Source: Siphonodentalium dalli
Lineage: Eukaryota; Mollusca; Scaphopoda; Gadilida; Siphonodentaliidae
NCBI GenBank assembly: GCA_032622095.1
Contig: CP136064.1
Span: forward strand, 279,521,614-279,585,613
Direction of reading: 5' to 3'
Length of the DNA: 64,000 nucleotides
A model generated the notes under the pieces. That model saw only the letters and a program-made list of their open reading frames with translations, had not been told where the DNA came from and made no database searches. The translations under genes and the position numbers were made by a program. Shown here piece by piece: positions 58,185 to 64,000 of this stretch. Every line of letters starts with the position of its first letter. Position 1 is the first letter of the stretch.

Positions 58185-58272
58185 ACTGTAGATTATTTGG
58201 GTATATTATTTGGGTATATTATTTGTGTATGTTATTTTGGTATATTATTTGGGTATATTATTTGTCTATAAA
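58185..58272. repeat. 15-bp tandem repeat (GGGTATATTATTT)
   Basis: About six diverged units of TTATTTGGGTATA. The flanks 58130-58370 are similar to 32240-32480. Confidence 0.88.
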
Positions 58273-58660
58273 GCCATAATAGCGTATAATAAAGTCGTTT
58301 ATTCCTGAGGTTGTAGAGCAACATATTTGACATTTTGCCTTGGTGGAAAGTGCTAACGCTATATAGTTCTCCCGCTTGCTATATATCTATATCTATCTGA
58401 GATCGGCTGAAGTTTCATGGTCGATCTGTTCTAAAAAATATCCCGTAAAAATGTCACAATTTGTAGTTTGTATTATACCCGAAAATTCGAAATAAAATCA
58501 ATTTTAATTGATAGAATCGTATCGGGACGGGGTCTTCGTTTCATATTGATTATTTTATACCCAGGAAACTATAGAAAACTTGTTATCGGAAGTGATAGTT
58601 CGTGTGACTGCTGGAATATAAGGGATCTCTACAATGAGTCTCTATTCTGTACAAAATGTA

Positions 58661-59034
58661 TTAACCCTTTACCCAACAAAGCGGCCAAAAACGCCCAAAT
58701 AAAGCTTCAACAGCCTAAAATATCTTCGGTCTGTCTCAATAACACCATACAAATATGGATATCATTGGAACTGATGGTTACAGTTATGCCCTGTGCGGCT
58801 GTGCCAATGCATTCTCTTATATATGCGAGTCGACCATAGGTCGCCTCGCATATATAAGAGAATGCATTGGCCTAAGAATTTTTTTATCAATTTTTCTTAC
58901 ATTCTTTAACAATTTTATAATTTTTAATGTGTTAAGCCAATGCATTCTCTTATATATGCGAGGCGACCTATGGTCGACTCGCATATATAAGAGAATGCAT
59001 TGGCACAGGGCCCTTCTGTTGTGTAAAGGGTTAA
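58661..59034. mobile_element. Hairpin MITE, family D, complete copy
   Basis: TTAACCCTTTACCCAACAAA at the left, TTCTGTTGTGTAAAGGGTTAA at the right. Inside are a complete stem-loop at each end (CCAATGCATTCTCTTATATA, loop TCGACCATAGGTCGC or its inverse, CATATATAAGAGAATGCATT) and a short T-rich link. This is the cleanest copy: TTAA target, CCCTTT..AAAGGG termini, 374 bp. Confidence 0.88.
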
Positions 59035-59285
59035 CCATCTATTTTATAGCGACCGTGGTGTTATCATTCATGAACCATAGCACTGGATACCGACGAGAAC
59101 AAAATGGCTGAACATGGTCGAACAACACTCTTTTTAGTTATCGCACACGTGATTTTTTTGTTCACATGTATGGTATGTGTACCTAATATTGGTTTTTGAT
59201 CTCCACCTGACCATATCCTTTTAAGACTGGACAGTCTTCGTAATTGAACCTATCATAAGTATTGGGGACCACTATGGAAATAAAA
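59031..59285. repeat. Dispersed repeat H, copy 2 (inverted)
   Basis: Inverse of 43717-43977, sharing the TTAA end with the adjoining MITE. Confidence 0.85.
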
Positions 59286-59603
59286 TAAATTTTTTCATCA
59301 TTGTTTATCATTTTTTCTTACATTCTTTAACATTTTTTATCATTTTTCATAATTGTTTCTTACATCATATAACACTTTTTAACACTTTTTACCATTTTTT
59401 TCTTACATTATTTTACAATTTTATCATTTTTTCTTACATTTTTTAACAATTTTTATAATATTTTTGTACATTCTTTGACAATTTTATCATTTTTAATATG
59501 TTAAGCCAATGCATTCTCTTATATATGCGAGGCGACCTATGGTCGACTCGCATATATAAGAGAATGCATTGGCACAGGGTCGTTCTGTTGGGTAAAGGGT
59601 TAA
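59286..59603. mobile_element. Hairpin MITE, family D, right-hand part
   Basis: T-rich TTCTTACATT..TTAACA tract, a complete right stem-loop (about 59506-59578), then GTCGTTCTGTTGGGTAAAGGGTTAA. The left terminus is missing, replaced by repeat H. Confidence 0.78.
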
Positions 59604-60257
59604 CCGAGTGCACTAAATTCGATTCCAGCAGAACTTCAGTGAGGCTCGAATCGAATTTAGTGGACGAGGTTAATACATTTCGTATATAATTGAGACGAAT
59701 TTGATACCCTTTTTTTATCACATACATAATCACAATTTAGCAAGGAAAAACGATCTCGAAACGGCTGGGGTTAATCAAATTAATATTGATTTCCTTATCA
59801 AGACCAAAGAGGAAGTAAAGACACCTTCAAGAAAAATTATAGTTCCATTTTAAATGTGTCTTATCATGTTGACAATATTGTTCAGCCACCCTTTTTCGTG
59901 TTGACAACATTGTTCAGCCACCCTTATCACCCATGTTAATCTCATAGTAACAGTAAATAACCCAATACGAATAATTGAAAATCTTAAGTATAGTCTAATT
60001 ACATAATAATAACATTGATCGATATCATTGCACTAAGCACTTACGTCACTTACGCGTGCTGATAATACACGTGTGTCTTACTAAATTATGAGGGTGGTTT
60101 AGTGGTTAATTATATGATAAAATCCGTTATCAATGATATTCGTTAAACTGGACAATTAATTAATTCATTCATTCATTCGTTCATACAGTATCAGATTTGA
60201 ACCCATGCTATGCCTCCACGGCCTCGCTATCATATTCTCAACTGAATTCTTGCGAAG
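59604..60257. other. Intron, no gene seen
   Basis: TGTTGACAA.ATTGTTCAGCCACCCTT occurs twice at about 59868-59930. An inverted pair CTAAATTCGATTC / GAATCGAATTTAG lies at 59612-59660. No coding. Confidence 0.5.
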
Positions 60258-60742
60258 TTAAAGGTACTCAATCCGATAAAACTCCTCTCAATTACTATTT
60301 CAATGGCTTCGGGGGTCAAAAATATTTGATTCGAGTCGAGGAAGTCACCCATCAAAGCTCAGATTTGTTAGATATCGATTTTAGAAATCTATTATTTTTC
60401 ATTATCGGGAATACTTTCTGGCCCAGATCTCAGGCAAAATTGCGTTATTATTACCACTTGATTTTAGAATTATCCATCCTTGTCTGTTTGAATAGAGTTT
60501 TGGTGTACAAATCTCGAGCAGGATACGAAATTGACGATAATTATTAGTACTCATCTCGAGAACATAACAAATTTCACAAATCAATATCTAATAACTCTGA
60601 GCTTTGTTTGATGGGTTCCTCGACTAGAATCAAATATTTTTTACCCCCAAAGCCAAAGAAATAGTAATATAGGACCCTCTGATCGGATTGTTGTTGGAAT
60701 CTGTTGAGATGGGGATCCTCTGTTCGGATTGAGTACCTTTAA
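60258..60742. mobile_element. TTAA-flanked MITE, family A, copy 3
   Basis: 485 bp, TTAAAGGTACTCAATCCGAT to CGGATTGAGTACCTTTAA. Very similar to 1971-2458 in the same orientation. Confidence 0.9.
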
Positions 60743-61619
60743 CTATACATTTATCACACAAGTATAATTTTTTCAAACATCTAATTGATACTTTGGACAA
60801 ACTTCCTTGAAATCTGTCAAAACCACACGAATGCCATATCACCATGAATCCACTCCTGTGCATGTTATCTGGGGGTCTGTATAACTGTATCCCTAAGTAC
60901 TGGTGTGTGCTTGGTGTCCTTGGGAATAAAATGAGAACACAGTGCGATCGCACCCAACCCATAGCGGAACTCATTTCTGGCATTGTACCATGTTTTTATA
61001 ATATAGGTAATTGTGGTTGTGATTACGAGACGATACTTTGTGACATTAACCCTATAGATAACTCGATTCTCACTCTCGTAGTTACATCATTTCCAGCAAA
61101 TCTCCTAATGAGATCTGTTGAGCTAAGTTGTGGTATCTCGTCTACATAAATACCCTGGTATATATATAGACAGCGGAGGGGGGGGGGGGGGGGATATATA
61201 TATATTTATGATCGATGTTTAATAGAAATGTATATAAAAAATTTAACCACATGAACAATTTCCTAAAATTATTTTTTTGCTTGTATATATGTATGTATAC
61301 CTGTAGTTTTACATATACATACCATCAAGTTATAATGTAGGGTGCTAATTGTTTTCTATCTGGGCTCTATATGTGTGTGTGTGCGTGAGTCAACTGTGTG
61401 AACAGTTTATGTGATGTATGTCAAATCAATCAATCAAAAATATAACTGTTCGTTCTCGTGAACATACCAATCCGATCCGTTTAATATCCGGTCCCATGCA
61501 GATTTAATTGAAAACAAATCTGAATTTGAATTGAAATTTACACCGGCCGTGTAAATTTAGATTGAGTAAATTTAAACAATCATTAAAAACACTTATTCAA
61601 ATATCTCGGTTATTTAGTA
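60743..61619. other. Intron, no gene seen; poly-G run
   Basis: A 101-codon + frame (60844-61149) has no recognised domain. A G run lies at about 61175-61191. Confidence 0.45.
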
Positions 61620-62721
61620 ATATTAATCAATGTTTTGGAGCTTCCTCTTTCAAATGGTATATAAGATGGCATATATTTTATATAATATAATCTGGGTATA
61701 TAATATGGCATATATTTTATATAATGTAATCTGGGTATATAAGATGGCATATATTTTATATAATGTAATCTGGGGGTTCGAAAATTAAGTGGGCCTTTAA
61801 AGACATTGTATGAACTTACTTCAGCGAGTAAACCGATAATTCAGTACCAAAGACTATCTCTACTGGAAGAACTGAGACTATAGAAATTTCCAACCACATC
61901 AACTATGTCATTTCATATAACACAATATTTAAACTACGCACAAATGTAAATATTTACTTTATTATTCGGAACTATTTATAGCAACCACCAAGGGTGCTTA
62001 TACATAAGGCAGGTGAATGACGTCATATAATTTTTTCTATATCCATCAGTGATTTTTCAAGATTGCGGGTATAGATTTTGGAGAAATTGTCACGTGACTT
62101 CCGGTTAGCAACGGTGTGGAGATTGCAAAAAACGCGGAATTGGAAATGAAGCATCGCGATAAAAATGAAAGTAACTACTTCACAACTTACGAAGAATTCA
62201 CATGTGATTTAGGTCTATTAATTTAATGTAGACCAATTTCGTTGGTCAGCTTAATGAAAACGAAAAATGAAGAAGTCATGACAAGATTTTACAATCCACG
62301 ACACGTCTTGTCAATTTGGCATGTCGTCTCCGTCGTGACCACTGCATTGTGTTACATAAATTATTCTTAGCGTTATGTCGCCGAAAAAAGGCAAATTTGA
62401 AGCACATCATGTGTGTTTGCTCCACTACGTGTCATGTACGATTCATATTAGGGCATAAACATTTACGGCAATAATTCCGCCAACAATAGTCACTGCATGT
62501 AATTCGTCAAACTCCATACAGCGCCCTCTACGTTATCACTGTGATGTGTATATCAGCGGAGCGATGGGAGATAACACTGCCTGGAGTTTGGTAATTCGTT
62601 TCTAACAATAACTCTATTTTCTGCCCATCTTGATATGAAATGTCTAAAAATAACTTATTTTGGCACGATTCTTTATTATTCGGTCCTGAACACCTCATCG
62701 GGGTGTTTCACGTCACTTTAA
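61620..62721. mobile_element. TTAA-bounded MITE, family B, long copy with left-hand extension
   Basis: 61797-62721 runs from TTAAAGACATTGTATGAACT to GTTTCACGTCACTTTAA, 925 bp, so it carries extra internal DNA relative to the 374-bp copies. The left flank 61630-61796 matches 17700-17870 (GGAGCTTCCTCTTTCAAAT, CGAAAATTAAGTGG). Within it an about 45-bp segment (GTATATAA.ATGGCATATATT..) is repeated three times at about 61655-61770. Confidence 0.7.
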
Positions 62722-63035
62722 TATGTTGATAACATAAAGCTTGAGCAGACAGCACCATGTCATATTTACATATTATATAAGATTTAATAAAATAAAAACC
62801 CGCTCACTCGAGGCCGAGGCCAGACACAATACTGACATAAACAAACAAAGGAAACACATGAGTTGTCAAGTTGTCAACAATTGGTTATTCACGCCATGTT
62901 GCAGGTGACATTACATGTTTGAAACTTTCTTTTCTCAAGCGAATGTAATGTTTTGCAGGATAATTAATGACATGCAAAGGTGGGCAATATCTGGGATTAA
63001 ATACGACATGTGTTTTTTGGGCTGACTTCTGTACA
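62722..63035. other. Intron, no gene seen
   Basis: No supported feature. Confidence 0.4.
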
Positions 63036-63185
63036 GTCACCATCGTCGTCATCAGTATCGTCATTATCGTCATCGTCACCGTCATCATCATCACATCACC
63101 ATGATCGTTCTCGTCATCAGCATCATCATAATCGTCACCAACATCATCATCATCATCATCATAATTATCATTATCGTAATCGTTA
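63036..63185. repeat. CAT/ATC triplet microsatellite
   Basis: Imperfect TCGTCATCA/CATCATCAT runs, about 135 bp upstream of the last SDR exon. Asp-rich or His-rich frames here are artefacts. Confidence 0.93.
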
Positions 63186-63320
63186 TTTGTTGACAAAGTG
63201 GGTGGTTTCATAAAGTGGTTGCAACAATCAACAAATCGGTCCATGTCAGAATTTGTTCCTTTGGCAACACAAGCCACAATTGTTCTCTATACTAAATATG
63301 TTTTTTTTATTTTTTTGTAG

Positions 63321-63676
63321 GGTATGTGAACACCGAGCTGTTGCGTAACTATCCAGGCATGTCCGGAAACATCTTAAGAATTGCCGCCCGAATCTTATTC
63401 AAGCCACCAGAGGACGGGATACAGACCATCATCTACTGTGCCGTGGAGGACAAAATCAAGACTCAATCAGGCAAACTGTTCGAGAACTGCCGTCCTCTCA
63501 AACTGGGCAAGGACGTGATCAATAAAGATCTGGGCAGGAAACTATGGGAGACAAGTCTGCATCTTGTCGGCCACGATCATGAATGTCCGAATTACGATGA
63601 GCTGCATCAGTCCCTCGAAATCAACGCCAACGAAACCAAGGAAGCACCAAAGGAAAAGGTCGTTAAGCAAGAATAA
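63321..63676 (+). CDS. SDR exon 'C': C-terminal part and stop
   Basis: Joins in phase 1 to give HPG-YVNTELL, the segment that follows the catalytic helix and closes over cofactor. LFKPPEDGIQTIIYCAVED and SGKLFENCRPL follow, matching the RDH11-14 pattern (LF.TP.EGAQT.LHCA; SGKYF.DC). ARKLWE-type RKLWETSLHLVG ends the conserved region. An about 30-residue charged tail (ANETKEAPKEKVVKQE) is beyond the usual end and may be a species-specific extension. The acceptor is a T-run followed by GTAG ending at 63320. Stop TAA at 63674-63676. No AATAAA was seen in the remaining 324 bp. Confidence 0.93.
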
Positions 63677-64000
63677 TCCACTGGACATGCAAATATACAA
63701 AGGTTTTATATTTAAACTTTCGATCTCGCGTGGAGGAGTGTGTGAGATCTCGTAGGACGGGAGATTTGTATGTGAGATCTCACATGATATGCAGTTTGTG
63801 TATGGGATCTCGTATGACACGCCATTATATGCGAGATATCACAGGACACGCGATTAGCATGTGAGATTTCATTCGTGTCTTGTGAAATTTCGCATTTACC
63901 ATCGAAGTGGTCTCATACATGTATCAATGTGACGTCAGATTCGTTACCATCGAAGTGGTCTCATACATGTATCAAGGTGACGTCAGATTCGGTACCATCG
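63677..64000. repeat. 3' flank: degenerate GAGATCTC repeat and 47-bp repeat cut by window end
   Basis: About 63720-63885 has about 36-bp diverged units around TGTGAGATCTC.CA.GA.A.GC. From about 63897 the unit CATCGAAGTGGTCTCATACA..TGACGTCAGATTCG.TAC recurs every 47 bp and runs off the window. Each 47-bp unit contains TGACGTCA, a CRE-type palindrome. This may be 3' UTR of the SDR gene. Confidence 0.8.

Larger units (their letters stand above)
42164..63676 (+). other. SDR (retinol dehydrogenase-like) gene, three visible exons
   Basis: Gene-level entry: join of 42164-42406, 56250-56558 and 63321-63676, with introns of 13.8 and 6.8 kb. All visible junctions are phase 1 (one base of a Gly codon before, two after), and both internal exons are multiples of three (243 and 309). 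The joined product has 302 residues counting the split first Gly; with the usual 40-50 residue N-terminal part it would match the 300-350 residues of RDH11-14-like enzymes. These reduce or oxidise retinoids or other lipophilic carbonyls with NADP(H), usually at the endoplasmic reticulum or mitochondrial membrane. The substrate here cannot be told. The 5' exon, promoter and polyadenylation signal were not identified. Confidence 0.88.

Noticed and set aside
60844-61149. 101-codon Cys-containing frame
   Set aside because: No family recognised, no splice or start evidence, and it sits within an intron next to a MITE and a poly-G run.

Overview
This is a eukaryotic, almost certainly invertebrate metazoan, genomic window. 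Exons are short and split by kilobase introns with GT..AG borders, there are no operon-like runs of genes, and most of the DNA is AT-rich and made of tandem arrays, short terminal-inverted-repeat (TIR) elements, non-LTR retrotransposon fragments and Helitron-like ends. A marine lophotrochozoan or basal deuterostome would fit this style of genome, but nothing seen fixes the phylum.

One host gene can be supported. It is a short-chain dehydrogenase/reductase (SDR) of the retinol dehydrogenase 11-14 type on the + strand. Three exons are visible: 42164-42406 (cofactor-binding half), 56250-56558 (catalytic Asn-Ser-Tyr-Lys part) and 63321-63676 (C-terminal part and stop). All junctions are phase 1 and join at glycine codons. 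The first exon or exons, encoding the N-terminus and the Thr-Gly start of the nucleotide-binding motif, were not found.

The most unusual object is at the 3' end of the middle exon. The last part of the exon, its 5' splice site and the start of the intron have been amplified together into 15 head-to-tail 63-bp copies (about 56520-57464). Each copy carries a consensus or near-consensus CAG|GTAAG-type donor in the same phase, with no in-frame stop. In principle the gene could produce a ladder of proteins differing by 21-residue steps.

Layout: 0.25-1.1 kb triplet-rich array; 2-9.4 kb TIR element, Helitron-like end and two LINE 3' fragments; 10.1-11.1 kb TIR element with an internal 33-bp array; 11.9-13.1 kb large foldback element with an 8-bp target duplication; 14.5-15.6 kb degenerate 16-bp array; 17.9-24.9 kb TTAA-flanked MITEs, including one whose terminus is amplified in a 118-bp array; 25.2 and 37.7 kb two copies of another TIR element; 27.3-30.7 kb array of about 257 copies of a 13-bp unit with a 1430-bp internal duplication; 32.6-33.5 kb 34-bp array; 34 kb GA microsatellite; 36-41 kb further TIR, foldback and possible LTR sequence; 42.2-63.7 kb the SDR gene, with introns full of MITEs and minisatellites. 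At least five element families end in TTAA, which points to piggyBac- or Kolobok-type mobilisation. No transposase gene is present, so all of these would be non-autonomous. A recurring theme is tandem amplification of a segment that spans a functional boundary: a TIR end, an element interior, or an exon/intron junction.
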